The translations under genes were made by a program, and so were the position numbers. The notes under the pieces were generated by a model that had not been told where the DNA came from, searched no databases, and saw nothing but the letters and a program-made list of their open reading frames with translations. Below are positions 39,204 to 53,418 of a stretch of DNA of 64,000 bases, in pieces; the first letter of the stretch is position 1, and each line of letters starts with the position of its first letter. Source of the stretch: Xylocopa sonorina (lineage: Eukaryota > Arthropoda > Insecta > Hymenoptera > Apidae); contig NW_027490378.1 of assembly GCF_050948175.1 (NCBI RefSeq), positions 186,001 through 250,000 of the forward strand, in the 5' to 3' direction.

Positions 39204-40595
39204 TTGATGTGTAGACGAGGAATACATAACACTTCGCAAATCATATTATATCTTACCATGAAACATAGAAATGAGATGCGATATCGCGTTTTAAGAAGCA
39301 TTAGAACTCTATTGCTACGATACGTAGACATCTGCAAACGCTATTTCCTTGCAGGGAAGTGTCGCATTTACATTCATTTGAAGTGTAGACGAGGAATACA
39401 TGACAGTTCGCAAATCATATTATTTCTTACCATGAATCATAGAAGTGAGATGCGATATTGCGTTTTAGGAAGCATCAGAAATCCATTGCTACGATACATA
39501 GACATCTGCAAACGCTATTTCCTTGCAAGAAAGTGTCGCATTTACATTCATTTGAAGTGTAGACGAGGAATACATAACACTTCGCAAATCATATTATATC
39601 TTACCATGAAACATAGAAATGTGATCCGATATCGCGTTTTAAGAATCATAGGAACTCTATTGCTACGATACGCAGACACCTGCAAACGCTCTTTCCTTGC
39701 AAGGAAGTGTCGCATTTACATTCATTTGAAGTGTAGACGAGGAATACATAACACTCCGCAAATCATATTATACCTTACCATGAAACATAGAAATAAGATC
39801 CGATATCGCGTTTTTAAGAATCATAAGAACGCTCTTGCTACGATACGTAGACATCTGCAAACGCTATTTCCTTGCAGGGAAGTGTCGCATTTGCATTCAT
39901 TTGAAGTGTAGACGAGGAATACATGACAGTTCGCAAATCATATTATTTCTTACCATGAATCATAGAAGTGAGATGCGATATTGCGTTTTAAGAAGCATCA
40001 GAAATCCATTGCTACGATACATAGACATCTGCAAACGCTATTTCCTTGCAGGAAAGTGTCGCATTTACATTCATTTGAAGTGTAGACGAGGAATACATAA
40101 CACTTCGCAAATCATATTATACCTTACCATGAAACATAGAAATGAGATGCGATATCGCGTTTTAAGAATCATAAGAACGCTCTTGCTACGATACGTAGAC
40201 ATCTGCAAACGCTATTTCCTTGCAGGGAAGTGTCGCATTTACATTCATTTGAAGTGTAGACGAGGAATACGTGACAGTTCGCAAATCATATTATTTCTTA
40301 CCATGAATCATAGAAGTGAGATGCGATATCGCGTTTTAAGAAGCATCAGAAATCCATTGCTACGATACGTAGACATCTGCAAACGCTATTTCCTTGCAAG
40401 AAAGTGTCGCATTTACATTCATTTGAAGTGTAGACGAGGAATACATAACACTTCGCAAATCATATTATATCTTATCATGAAACATAGATATGAGATGCAA
40501 TATCTCGTTTTAAGAAGCATTTGAACTCTATTGCTTCGATACGTAGACATCTGCAAACGCTATTTCCTTGCAAGGAAGTGCGCATTTACATTTAG
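39204..40595 (+). repeat. 8/11-monomer HOR series, copy 2 (three monomers shorter)
   Basis: This copy is 1392 bp. It shares the variants of copies 1 and 3 but lacks the three-monomer stretch with TTCCTGGCAAGG, GCGTGGACGAGG and GCATACGC seen near 38,640-38,830 and 41,950-42,125. An extra T in CGTTTTTAAG (about 39,811) shifts the frame and compensates the 173-bp monomer in overall length. Confidence 0.8.
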
Positions 40596-42508
40596 TTGAT
40601 GTGTAGACGAGGAATACATAACACTTCGCAAATCATATTATATCTTACCATGAAACATAGAAATGAGATGCGATATCGCGTTTTAAGAAGCATTAGAACT
40701 CTATTGCTACGATACGTAGACATCTGCAAACGCTATTTCCTTGCAGGGAAGTGTCGCATTTACATTCATTTGAAGTGTAGACGAGGAATACATGACAGTT
40801 CGCAAATCATATTATTTCTTACCATGAATCATAGAAGTGAGATGCGATATTGCGTTTCAGGAAGCATCAGAAATCCATTGCTACGATACATAGACATCTG
40901 CAAACGCTATTTCCTTGCAAGAAAGTGTCGCATTTACATTCATTAGAAGTGTAGACGAGGAATACATAACACTTCGCAAATCATATTATATCTTACCATG
41001 AAACATAGAAATGAGATCCGATATCGCGTTTTAAGAATCATAGGAACTCTATTGCTACGATACGCAGACACCTGCAAACGCTCTTTCCTTGCAAGGAAGT
41101 GTCGCATTTACATTCATTTGAAGTGTAGACGAGGAATACATAACACTCCGCAAATCATATTATACCTTACCATGAAACATAGAAATAAGATCCGATATCG
41201 CGTTTTAAGAATCATAAGAACGCTCTTGCTACGATACGTAGACATCTGCAAACGCTATTTCCTTGCAGGGAAGTGTCGCATTTGCATTCATTTGAAGTGT
41301 AGACGAGGAATACATGACAGTTCGCAAATCATATTATTTCTTACCATGAATCATAGAAGTGAGATGCGATATTGCGTTTTAAGAAGCATCAGAAATCCAT
41401 TGCTACGATACATAGACATCTGCAAACGCTATTTCCTTGCAAGAAAGTGTCGCATTTACATTCATTTGAAGTGTAGACGAGGAATACATAACACTTCGCA
41501 AATCATATTATACCTTACCATGAAACATAGAAATGAGATGCGATATCGCGTTTTAAGAATCATAAGAACGCCCTTGCTACGATACGTAGACATCTGCAAA
41601 CGCTATTTCCTTGCAGGGAAGTGTCGCATTTACATTCATTTGAAGTGTAGACGAGGAATACGTGACAGTTCGCAAATCATATTATTTCTTACCATGAATC
41701 ATAGAAGTGAGATGCGATATTGCGTTTTAAGAAGCATCAGAAATCCATTGCTACGATACATAGACATCTGCAAACGCTATTTCCTTGCAAGAATGTGTCG
41801 CATTTACATTCATTTGAAGTGTAGACGAGGAATACATAACACTTCGCAAATCATATTATATCTTACCATGAAACATAGAAATGAGATCCGATATCGCGTT
41901 TTAAGAATCATAGGAACTCTATTGCTACGATACGTAGACACCTGCAAACGCTATTTCCTGGCAAGGAAGTGTCGCATTTACATTCATTTGAAGCGTGGAC
42001 GAGGAATACACGACACTTCGCAAATCATATTATACCTTACCATGAAACATAGAAATAAGATCCGATATCGCGTTTTAAGAATCATAAGAACGCTATTGCT
42101 ACGATACGTAGACATCTGCATACGCTATTTCCTTGCGGGGAAGTGTCGCATTTACATTCATTTGAAGTGTAGACAAGGAATACATGACACTTCGCAAATC
42201 ATATTATATCTTACCATGAATCATAGAAGTGAGATGCGATATCGCGTTTTAAGAAGCATCAGAAATCCATTGCTACGATACGTAGACATCTGCAAACGCT
42301 ATTTCCTTGCAAGAAAGTGTCGCATTTACATTCATTTGAAGTGTAGACGAGGAATACATAACACTTCGCAAATCATATTATATCTTATCATGAAACATAG
42401 ATATGAGATGCAATATCTCGTTTTAAGAAGCATTTGAACTCTATTGCTTCGATACGTAGACATCTGCAAACGCTATTTCCTTGCAAGGAAGTGCGCATTT
42501 ACATTTAG
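40596..42508 (+). repeat. 8/11-monomer HOR series, copy 3
   Basis: This is the third copy (1913 bp), matching copy 1 at +3305 bp at its end and copy 2 at +1392 bp at its start. Private changes include GCGTTTCAGGAAGC (about 40,853), CATTCATTAGAAG (about 40,941), CGCCCTTGC (about 41,570), GCGGGGAAG (about 42,136) and GTAGACAAGG (about 42,171). Confidence 0.8.
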
Positions 42509-45500
42509 TTGATGTGTAGACGAGGAATACATAACACTTCGCAAATCATATTATATCTTACCATGAAACATAGAAATGAGATGCGATATCGCGTTTTAAG
42601 AAGCATTAGAACTCTATTGCTACGATACGTAGACATCTGCAGACGCTATTTCCTTGCAAGGATGTGTCGCATTTACATTCATTTGAAGTGTAGACGAGGA
42701 ATACATGACACTTCGCAAATCATATTATATCTTACCATGAAACATAGAAATGAGATGCGATATCGCGTTTTAAGAAGCATTAGAACTCTATTGCTACGAT
42801 ACGTAGACATCTGCAGACGCTATTTCCTTGCAAGGATGTGTCGCATTTACATTCATTTGAAGTGTAGACGAGGAATACATGACACTTCGCAAATCATATT
42901 ATTTCTTACCATGAATCATAGAAGTGAGATGCGATATCGCGTTTTAAGAAGCATCAGAAATCCATTGCTACGATACGTAGACATCTGCAAACGCTATTTC
43001 CTGGCAAGGAAGTGTCGCATTTACATTCATTTGATGCGTGGACGAGGAATACACGACACTTCGCAAATCATATTATACCTTACCATGAAACATAGAAATA
43101 AGATCCGATATCGCGTTTTAAGAATCATAAGAACGCTATTGCTACTATACGTAGACATCTGCAAACGCTATTTCCTTGCAAGGAAGTGTCGCATTTACAT
43201 TCATTTGAAGAGTGGACGAGGAATACACGACACTTCGCAAATCATATTATATCTTATCATGAAACATAGATATGAGATGCAATATCTCGTTTTAAGAAGC
43301 ATTTGAACTCTATTGCTTCGATACGTAGACATCTGCAAACGCTATTTCCTTGCAAGGAAGTGCGCATTTACATTTAGTTGATGTGTAGACGAGGAATGCA
43401 TAACACTTCGCAAATCATATTATATCTTACCATGAAACATAGAAATGATATGCGATATCGCGTTTTAAGAAGCATTAGAAATCTATTGCTACGATACGTA
43501 GATGTCTGCAAACGCTATTTCCTTGCCAGGAAGTGTTGCATTTACATTCATTTGAATCGTAGACGAGGAATGCATAACACTTCGCAATGAATATTATATC
43601 TTATCATGAAACATAGATATGAGATGCAATATCTCGTTTTAAGAAGCATTTGAACTCTATTGCTTCGATACGTAGACATCTGCGAACGCTATTTCCGTGC
43701 AAGGAAGTGCGCATTTACATTTAGTTGATGTGTAGACGAGGAATACATAACACTTCGCAAATCATATTATATCTTACCATGAAACATAGAAATGAGATGC
43801 GATATCGCGTTTTAAGAAGCATTAGAACTCTATTGCTACGATACGTAGACATCTGCAGACGCTATTTCCTTGCAAGGATGTGTCGCATTTACATTCATTT
43901 GAAGTGTAGACGACGAGTACATGACACTTCGCAAATCATATTATATCTTACCATGAAGCATAGAAATGAGATCCGATATCGCGTTTTAAGAATCATAGGA
44001 ACTCTATTGCTACGATACGTAGACACCTGCAAACGCTATTTCCTGGCAAGGAAGTGTCGCATTTACATTCATTTGAAGCGTGGACGAGGAATACACGACA
44101 CTTCGCAAATCATATTATACCTTACCATGAAACATAGAAATAAGATCCGATATCGCGTTTTAGGAATCATAAGAACGCTATTGCTACTATACGTAGACAT
44201 CTGCAAACGCTATTTCCTTGCAAGGAAGTGTTGCATTTACATTCATTTGAATCGTAGACGAGGAATGCATAACACTTCGCAATGAATATTATATCTTATC
44301 ATGAAACATAGATATGAGATGCAATATCTCGTTTTAAGAAGCATTTGAACTCTATTGCTTCGATACGTAGACATCTGCAAACGCTATTTCCTTGCAAGGA
44401 AGTGCGCATTTACATTTAGTTGATGTGTAGACGAGGAATGCATAACACTTCGCAAATCATATTATATCTTACCATGAAACATAGAAATGAGATGCGATAT
44501 CGCGTTTTAAGAAGCATTAGAAATCTATTGCTACGATACGTAGATGTCTGCAAACGCTATTTCCCTGCAAGGAAGTGTTGCATTTACATTCATTTGAATC
44601 GTAGACGAGGAATGCATAACACTTCGCAATGAATATTATATCTTATCATGAAACATAGATATGAGATGCAATATCTCGTTTTAAGAAGCATTTGAACTCT
44701 ATTGCATCGATACGTAGACATCTGCAAACACTATTTCCTTGCAAGAAAGTGTCGCATTTACATTCATTTGAAGCGTGGACGAGGAATACACGACACTTCG
44801 CAAATCATATTATATCTTACCATGAAACATAGAAATGAGATGCGTTATCGCATTTTAAGAAGCATCAGAAATCCATTGCTACGATACGTAGACATCTGCA
44901 AACGCTACTTCCTTGCAAAGAAGTGTCGCATTTACATTCATTTGAAGTGTAGACGAGGAATACATAACACTTCGCAAATCATATTATACCTTACCATGAA
45001 ACATAGAAATAAGATCCGATATCGCGTTTTAAGAAGCATCAGAAATCCATTGCTACGATACGTAGACATCTGCAAACGCTATTTCCTTGCAGGGAAGTGT
45101 CGCATAAACATTCATTTGAAGTGTAGACGAGGAATACATGACACTTCGCAAATCATATTATATCTTACCATGAATCATAGAAGTGAGATGCCATATCGCG
45201 TCTTAAGAAGCATCAGAAATCCATTGCTACGATACGTAGACATCTGCAAACGCTATTTCCTTGCAAGAAAGTGTCTCATTTACATTCATTTGAAGTGTAG
45301 ACGAGGAATACATAACACTTCGCAAATCATATTATATCTTACCATGAAACATAGAAATGAGATCCGATATCGCGTTTTAAGAATCATAAGAACTCTATTG
45401 CTACGATACGTAGGCACCTGCAAACGCTATTTCCTTTCAAGGAAGTGTCGCATTTACATTCATTTGAAGCGTGGACGAGGAATACACGACACTTCGCAAA

Positions 45501-46092
45501 TCATATTATATCTTACCATGAAACATAGAAATGAGATGCGTTATCGCATTTTAAGAAGCATCAGAAATCCATTGCTACGATACGTAGACATCTGCAAACG
45601 CTACTTCCTTGCAAAGAAGTGTCGCATTTACATTCATTTGAAGTGTAGACGAGGAATACATAACACTTCGCAAATCATATTATATCTTACCATGAAACAT
45701 AGAAATGAGATGCGATATCGCGTTTTGAGAATCATTAGAACTCTATTGCTACGATACGTAGACACCTGCAAACGCTATTTCCTTGCAAGGAAGTGTCGCA
45801 TCTACATTCATTTGAAGCGTGGACGAGGAATACACGACACTTCGCAAATCATATTATATCTTACCATGAAACATAGAAATGAGATGCGTTATCGCGTTTA
45901 AGAAGCATCAGAAATCCATTGCTACGATACGTAGACATCTGCAAACACTATTTCCTTGCAAGAAAGTTTCGCATTTACATTCATTTGAAGTGTAGACGAG
46001 GAATGCACAACACTTCGCAATGAATATTATATCTTATCATGAAACATAGGTATGAGATGCAATATCTCGTTTTAAGAAGCATTTGAAACCTA

Positions 46093-49049
46093 TTGCTTCG
46101 ATACGTAGACATCTGCAAACGCTATTTCCTTGCAAGGAAGTGTCGCGTTTACATTCATTTGAAGCGTGGGCGAGGAATACATGACACTTCGCAAATCATA
46201 TTATATCTTACCATGAAACATAGAAATGAGATGCGTTATCGCGTTTTAAGAAGCATCAGAAATCCATTGCTACGATACGTAGACATCTGCAAACGCAATT
46301 TCCTTGCAAAGAATTGTCCCATTTACATTCATTTGAAGTGTAGACGAGGAATACATAAGACTTCGCAAATCATATTATACCTTACCATGAAACATAGAAA
46401 TAAGATACGATATCGCGTTTTAAGAAGCATCAGAAATCCATTGCTACGATACGTAGACATCTGCAAACGCTATTTCCCTGCAAGGAAGTGTTGCATTTAC
46501 ATTCATTTGAATCGTAGACGAGGAATGCATAACACTTCGCAATGAATATTATATCTTATCATGAAACATAGATATGAGATGCAATATCTCGTTTTAAGAG
46601 GCATTTGAACTCTATTGCTTCGATACGTAGACATCTGCAAACGCTATTTCCTTGCAAGGAAGTGTCGCATTTACACTCATTTGAAGCGTGGACGAGGAAT
46701 ACATGACACTTCGCAAATCATATTATATCTTACCATGAATCATTGAAGTGAGATGCGATATCGCGTTTTAAGTATCATAGGGACTCTATTGCTACGATAC
46801 GTAGACACCTGCAAACGCTATTTCCTGGCAAGGAAGTGTCGCATTTACATTCATTTGAAGCGTGGACGAGGAATACACGACACTTCGCAAATCATATTAT
46901 ACCTTACCATGAAACATAGAAATAAGATCCGATATCGCGTTTTAAGAATCATAAGAACGCTATTGCTACTATACGTAGACATCTGCAAACGCTATTTCCT
47001 TGCAAGGAAGTGTTGCATTTACATTCATTTGAATCGTAGACGAGGAATGCATAACACTTCGCAATGAATATTATATCTTATCATGAAGCATAGATATGAG
47101 ATGCAATATCTCGTTTTAAGAAGCATTTGAACTCTATTGCTTCGATACGTAGACATCTGCAAAAGCTATTTCTTTGCAAGGAAGTGCGCATTTACATTTT
47201 GTTGATGTGTAGACGAGGAATGCATAACACTTCGCAAATCATATTATATCTTACCATGAAACATAGAAATGAGATGCGATATCGCGTTTTAAGAAGCATT
47301 AGAAATCTATTGCTACGATACCTAGACATCTGCAGACGCTATTTCCTAGCAAGGAAGTGTCGCATTTACATTCATTTGAAGCGTGTACGAGGAATACACG
47401 ACACTTCGCAAATCATATTATATCTTACCATGAAACATAGAAATGAGATGCGTTATCGCGTTTTAAGAAGCATCAGAAATCCATTGCTACGATACGTAGA
47501 CATCTGCAAACGCTATTTCCTTGCAAAGATTTGTCCCATTTACATTCATTTGAAGTGTAGACGAGGAATACATAACACTTCGCAAATCATATTATATCTT
47601 ACCATGAAACATAGAAATGAGATCCGATATCGCGTTTTAAGAATCATAAGAACCCTATTGCTACGATACGTAGACACCTGCAAACGCTATTTCCTTTCAA
47701 GGAAGTGTCGCATTTACATTCATTTGAAGTGTAGTCGAGGAATACATAACACTTCGCAAATCATATTATATCTTACCATGAAACATAGAAATGAGCTGCG
47801 ATATCGCGTTTTAAGAAGCATTAGAACTCTATTGCTACGATACCTAGACATCTGTAGACGCTATTTCCTAGCAAGGAAGTATCGCATTTACATTCATTTG
47901 AAGCGTGTACGAGGAATACACGACACTTCGCAAATCATATTATATCTTACCATGAAACATAGAAATGAGATGCGTTATCGCGTTTTAAGAAGCATCAGAA
48001 ATCCATTGCTACGATACGTAGACATCTGCAAACACTATTTCCTTGCAAGAAAGTGTCGCATTTACATTCATTTGAAGCGTGGACGAGGAATACACGACAC
48101 TTCGCAAATCATATTATATCTTACCATGAAACATAGAAATGAGATGCGTTATCGCATTTTAAGAAGCATCAGAAATCCATTGCTACGATACGTAGACATC
48201 TGCAAACGCTACTTCCTTGCAAAGAAGTGTCGCATTTACATTCATTTGAAGTGTAGACGAGGAATACATAACACTTCGCAAATCATATTATACCTTACCA
48301 TGAAACATAGAAATAAGATCCGATATCGCGTTTTAAGAAGCATCAGAAATCCATTGCTACGATACGTAGACATCTGCAAACGCTATTTCCTTGCAGGGAA
48401 GTGTCGCATAAACATTCATTTGAAGTGTAGACGAGGAATACATGACACTTCGCAAATCATATTATATCTTACCATGAATCATAGAAGTGAGATGCCATAT
48501 CGCGTCTTAAGAAGCATCAGAAATCCATTGCTACGATACGTAGACATCTGCAAACGCTATTTCCTTGCAAGAAAGTGTCTCATTTACATTCATTTGAAGT
48601 GTAGACGAGGAATACATAACACTTCGCAAATCATATTATATCTTACCATGAAACATAGAAATGAGATGCGATATCGCGTTTTAAGAATCATAAGAACTCT
48701 ATTGCTACGATACGTAGACACCTGCAAACGCTATTTCCTTGCAAGGAAGTGTCGCATTTACATTCATTTGAAGCGTGGACGAGGAATACACGACACTTCG
48801 CAAATCATATTATATCTTACCATGAAACATAGAAATGAGATGCGTTATCGCGTTTTAAGAAGCATCAGAAATCCATTGCTACGATACGTAGACATCTGCA
48901 AACACTATTTCCTTGCAAGAAAGTTTCGCATTTACATTCATTTGAAGTGTAGACGAGGAATGCACAACACTTCGCAATGAATATTATATCTTATCATGAA
49001 ACATAGGTATGAGATGCAATATCTCGTTTTAAGAAGCATTTGAAACCTA
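46093..49049 (+). repeat. 17-monomer HOR copy (about 2.96 kb)
   Basis: Markers at the start are GTGTCGCGTTTACATTC and GCGTGGGCGAGG (about 46,161), then CGCAATTTCC, AATTGTCCCATTT and CATAAGACTTCG. All of these recur 2957 bp downstream (17 x 174 minus 1). The upstream marker AGAAAGTTTCGC (45961) recurs at 48918 and 52049, and also near 50,660 inside the next copy. An earlier partial block lies at 44,702-46,092. Confidence 0.8.
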
Positions 49050-52000
49050 TTGCTTCGATACGTAGACATCTGCAAACGCTATTTCCTTGCAAGGAAGTGT
49101 CGCGTTTACATTCATTTGAAGCGTGGGCGAGGAATACATGACACTTCGCAAATCATATTATATCTTACCATGAAACATAGAAATGAGATGCGTTATCGCG
49201 TTTTAAGAAGCATCAGAAATCCATTGCTACGATACGTAGACATCTGCAAACGCAATTTCCTTGCAAAGAATTGTCCCATTTACATTCATTTGAAGTGTAG
49301 ACGAGGAATACATAAGACTTCGCAAATCATATTATACCTTACCATGAAACATAGAAATAAGATACGATATCGCGTTTTAAGAAGCATCAGAAATCCATTG
49401 CTACGATACGTAGACATCTGCAAACGCTATTTCCCTGCAAGGATGTGTTGCATTTACATTCATTTGAATCGTAGACGAGGAATGCATAACACTTCGCAAT
49501 GAATATTATATCTTATCATGAAACATAGATATGAGATGCAATATCTCGTTTTAAGAGGCATTTGAACTCTATTGCTGCGATACGTAGACATCTGCAAACG
49601 CTATTTCCTTGCAAGGAAGTGTCGCATTTACACTCATTTGAAGCGTGGACGAGGAATACATGACACTTCGCAAATCATATTATATCTTACCATGAATCAT
49701 TGAAGTGAGATGCGATATCGCGTTTTAAGTATCATAGGAACTCTATTGCTACGATACGTAGACACCTGCAAACGCTATTTCCTGGCAAGGAAGTGTCGCA
49801 TTTACATTCATTTGAAGCGTGGACGAGGAATACACGACATTTCGCAAATCATATTATACCTTACCATGAAACATAGAAATAAGATCCGATATCGCGTTTT
49901 AAGAATCATAAGAACGCTATTGCTACTATACGTAGACATCTGCAAACGCTATTTCCTTGCAAGGAAGTGTTGCATTTACATTCATTTGAATCGTAGACGA
50001 GGAATGCATAACACTTCGCAATGAATATTATATCTTATCATGAAGCATAGATATGAGATGCAATATCTCGTTTTAAGAAGCATTTGAACTCTATTGCTTC
50101 GATACGTAGACATCTGCAAACGCTATTTCTTTGCAAGGAAGTGCGCATTTACATTTAGTTGATGTGTAGCCGAGGAATGCATAACACTTCGCAAATCATA
50201 TTATATCTTACCATGAAACATAGAAATGAGATGCGTTATCGCATTTTAAGAAGCATCAGAAATCCATTGCTACGATACGTAGACATCTGCAAACGCTACT
50301 TCCTTGCAAAGAAGTGTCGCATTTACATTCATTTGAAGTGTAGACGAGGAATACATAACACTTCGCAAATCATATTATATCTTACCATGAAACATAGAAA
50401 TGAGATGCGATATCGCGTTTTGAGAATCATTAGAACTCTATTGCTACGATACGTAGACACCTGCAAACGCTATTTCCTTGCAAGGAAGTGTCGCATCTAC
50501 ATTCATTTGAAGCGTGGACGAGGAATACACGACACTTCGCAAATCATATTATATCTTACCATGAAACATAGAAATGAGATGCGTTATCGCGTTTTAAGAA
50601 GCATCAGAAATCCATGGCTACGATACGTAGACATCTGCAAACACTATTTCCTTGCAAGAAAGTTTCGCATTTACATTCATTTGAAGTGTAGAAGAGGAAT
50701 ACATAACACTTCACAAATCATATTATATCTTACCATGAAACATAGAAATGACATCCGATATCGCGTTTTAAGAATCATAAGAACTCTATTGCTACGATAC
50801 GTAGGCACCTGCAAACGCTATTTCCTTTCAAGGAAGTGTCGCATTTACATTCATTTGAAGCGTGGACGAGGAATACACGACACTTCGCAAATCATATTAT
50901 ATCTTACCATGAAACATAGAAATGAGATGCGTTATCGCATTTTAAGAAGCATCAGAAATCCATTGCTACGATACGTAGACATCTGCAAACGCTACTTCCT
51001 TGCAAAGAAGTGTCGCATTTACATTCATTTGAAGTGTAGACGAGGAATACATAACACTTCGCAAATCATATTATACCTTACCATGAAACATAGAAATAAG
51101 ATCCGATATCGCGTTTTAAGAAGCATCAGAAATCCATTGCTACGATACGTAGACATCTGCAAACGCTATTTCCTTGCAGGGAAGTGTGGCATAAACATTC
51201 ATTTGAAGTGTAGACGAGGAATACATGACACTTCGCAAATCATATTATATCTTACCATGAATCATAGAAGTGAGATGCCATATCGCGTCTTAAGAAGCAT
51301 CAGAAATCCATTGCTACGATACGTAGACATCTGCAAACGCTATTTCCTTGCAAGAAAGTGTCTCATTTACATTCATTTGAAGTGTAGACGAGGAATACAT
51401 AACACTTCGCAAATCATATTATATCTTACCATGAAACATAGAAATGAGATCCGATATCGCGTTTTAAGAATCATAAGAACTCTATTGCTACGATACGTAG
51501 GCACCTGCAAACGCTATTTCCTTTCAAGGAAGTGTCGCATTTACATTCATTTGAAGCGTGGACGAGGAATACACGACACTTCGCAAATCATATTATATCT
51601 TACCATGAAACATAGAAATGAGATGCGTTATCGCATTTTAAGAAGCATCAGAAATCCATTGCTACGATACGTAGACATCTGCAAACGCTACTTCCTTGCA
51701 AAGAAGTGTCGCATTTACATTCATTTGAAGTGTAGACGAGGAATACATAACACTTCGCAAATCATATTATATCTTACCATGAAACATAGAAATGAGATGC
51801 GATATCGCGTTTTAAGAATCATAAGAACTCTATTGCTACGATACGTAGACACCTGCAAACGCTATTTCCTTGCAAGGAAGTGTCGCATTTACATTCATTT
51901 GAAGCGTGGACGAGGAATACACGACACTTCGCAAATCATATTATATCTTACCATGAAACATAGAAATGAGATGTGTTATCGCGTTTTAACTAGCATCAGA

Positions 52001-52180
52001 AATCCATTGCTACGATACGTAGACATCTGCAAACACTATTTCCTTGCAAGAAAGTTTCGCATTTACATTCATTTGAAGTGTAGACGAGGAATGCACAACA
52101 CTTCGCAATGAATATTATATCTTATCATGAAACATAGGTATGAGATGCAATATCTCGTTTTAAGAAGCATTTGAAACCTA
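49050..52180 (+). repeat. 18-monomer HOR copy (about 3.13 kb)
   Basis: The first about 1.1 kb matches 46,093 onward closely, including the unusual AATCATTGAAGTG (about 46,738 and 49,695) and TAAGTATCATAGG. The interior is rearranged relative to copy 1: the monomers with ACTTCCTTGCAAAG, GCATAAACATTC, GATGCCATATCGCGTC and GTGTCTCATTT are repeated and reordered. A third start of the unit is visible at 52,181-52,320 before divergence. Confidence 0.75.
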
Positions 52181-53418
52181 TTGCTTCGATACGTAGACAT
52201 CTGCAAACGCTATTTCCTTGCAAGGAAGTGTCGCGTTTACATTCATTTGAAGCGTGGGCGAGGAATACATGACACTTCGCAAATCATATTATATCTTACC
52301 ATGAAACATAGAAATGAGATGCGTTATCGCGTTTTAAGAAGCATCAGAAATCCATTGCTACGATACGTAGACATCTGCAAACGCTATTTCCTTGCAAGAA
52401 AGTGTCGCATTTACATTCATTTGAAGTGTAGACGAGGAATACATAACACTTCGCAAATCATATTATACCTTACCATGAAACATAGAAATGAGATGCGATA
52501 TCGCGTTTTAAGAAGCAGCAGAAATCCATTGCTACGATACGTAGACATCTGCAAATGCTATTTCCTTGCAAGGAAGTGTTGCATTTACATTCATTTGAAT
52601 CGTAGACGAGGAATGCATAACACTTCGCAATGAATATTATATCTTATCATGAAACATAGGTATGAGATGCAATATCTCGTTTTAAGAAGCATCAGAAATC
52701 CATTGCTACGATACGTAGACATCTGCAAACGCTATTTCCTTGCAAGAAAGTGTCGCATTTACATTCATTTGAAGTGTAGACAAGGAATACATAACACTTC
52801 GCAAATCATATTATACCTTACCATGAAACATAGAAATGAGATGCGATATCGCGTTTTAAGAAGCAGCAGAAATCCATTGCTACGATACGTAGACATCTGC
52901 AAACGCTATTTCCTTGCAAGGAAGTGTTGCATTTACATTCATTTGAATCGTAGACGAGGAATGCATAACACTTCGCAATGAATATTATATCTTACCATGA
53001 AACATAGAAATGAGATGCGATATCGCGTTTTAAGAAGCATTAGAAATCTATTGCTACGATACGTAGATGTCGGCAAACGCTATTTCCTTGCAGGGAAGTG
53101 TTGCATTTACATTCATTTGAATCGTAGACGAGGAATGCATAGCACTTCGCAATGAATATTATATCTTATCATGAAACATAGATATGAGATGCAATATCTC
53201 GTTTTAAGAAGCATTTGAACACTATTGCTTCGATACGTAGACATCTGCAAACGCTATTTCCTTGCAAGGAAGTGTCGCATTTACATTCATTTGAAGTGTA
53301 GACGAGGAATACATAACACTTCGCAAATCATAATATATCTAACCATGAAACATAGAAATGAGATGCGATATCGCGTTTTAAGAAGCATTAGAACTCTATT
53401 GCTACGATACCTAGACAT

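Larger units (their letters stand above)
10021..52980 (+). repeat. Array domain II (class B-punctuated higher-order repeats)
   Basis: Monomers are dominated by the CATCAGAAATCCATTGC, AATCATAAGAACGCT and GCAGCAGAAATCC tails. Palindrome-region variants include GCAAGAAAG, GCAGGGAAG and CCTGGCAAGG, and GAAGCGTGGACGAGG is common. Runs of 2-8 or more such monomers are separated by a class B half-monomer ending in GAACTCTATTGCTTCG. Positions just after this marker include 10956, 12348, 13046, 14439, 15656, 17395, 18438, 18786, 19134, 19830, 21222, 21744, 22962, 24180, 25399, 26791, 27661, 28531 and 29227. Their spacings are multiples of 174 plus or minus 1-2 bp. The domain contains most of the long duplications listed separately. 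Confidence 0.85.
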
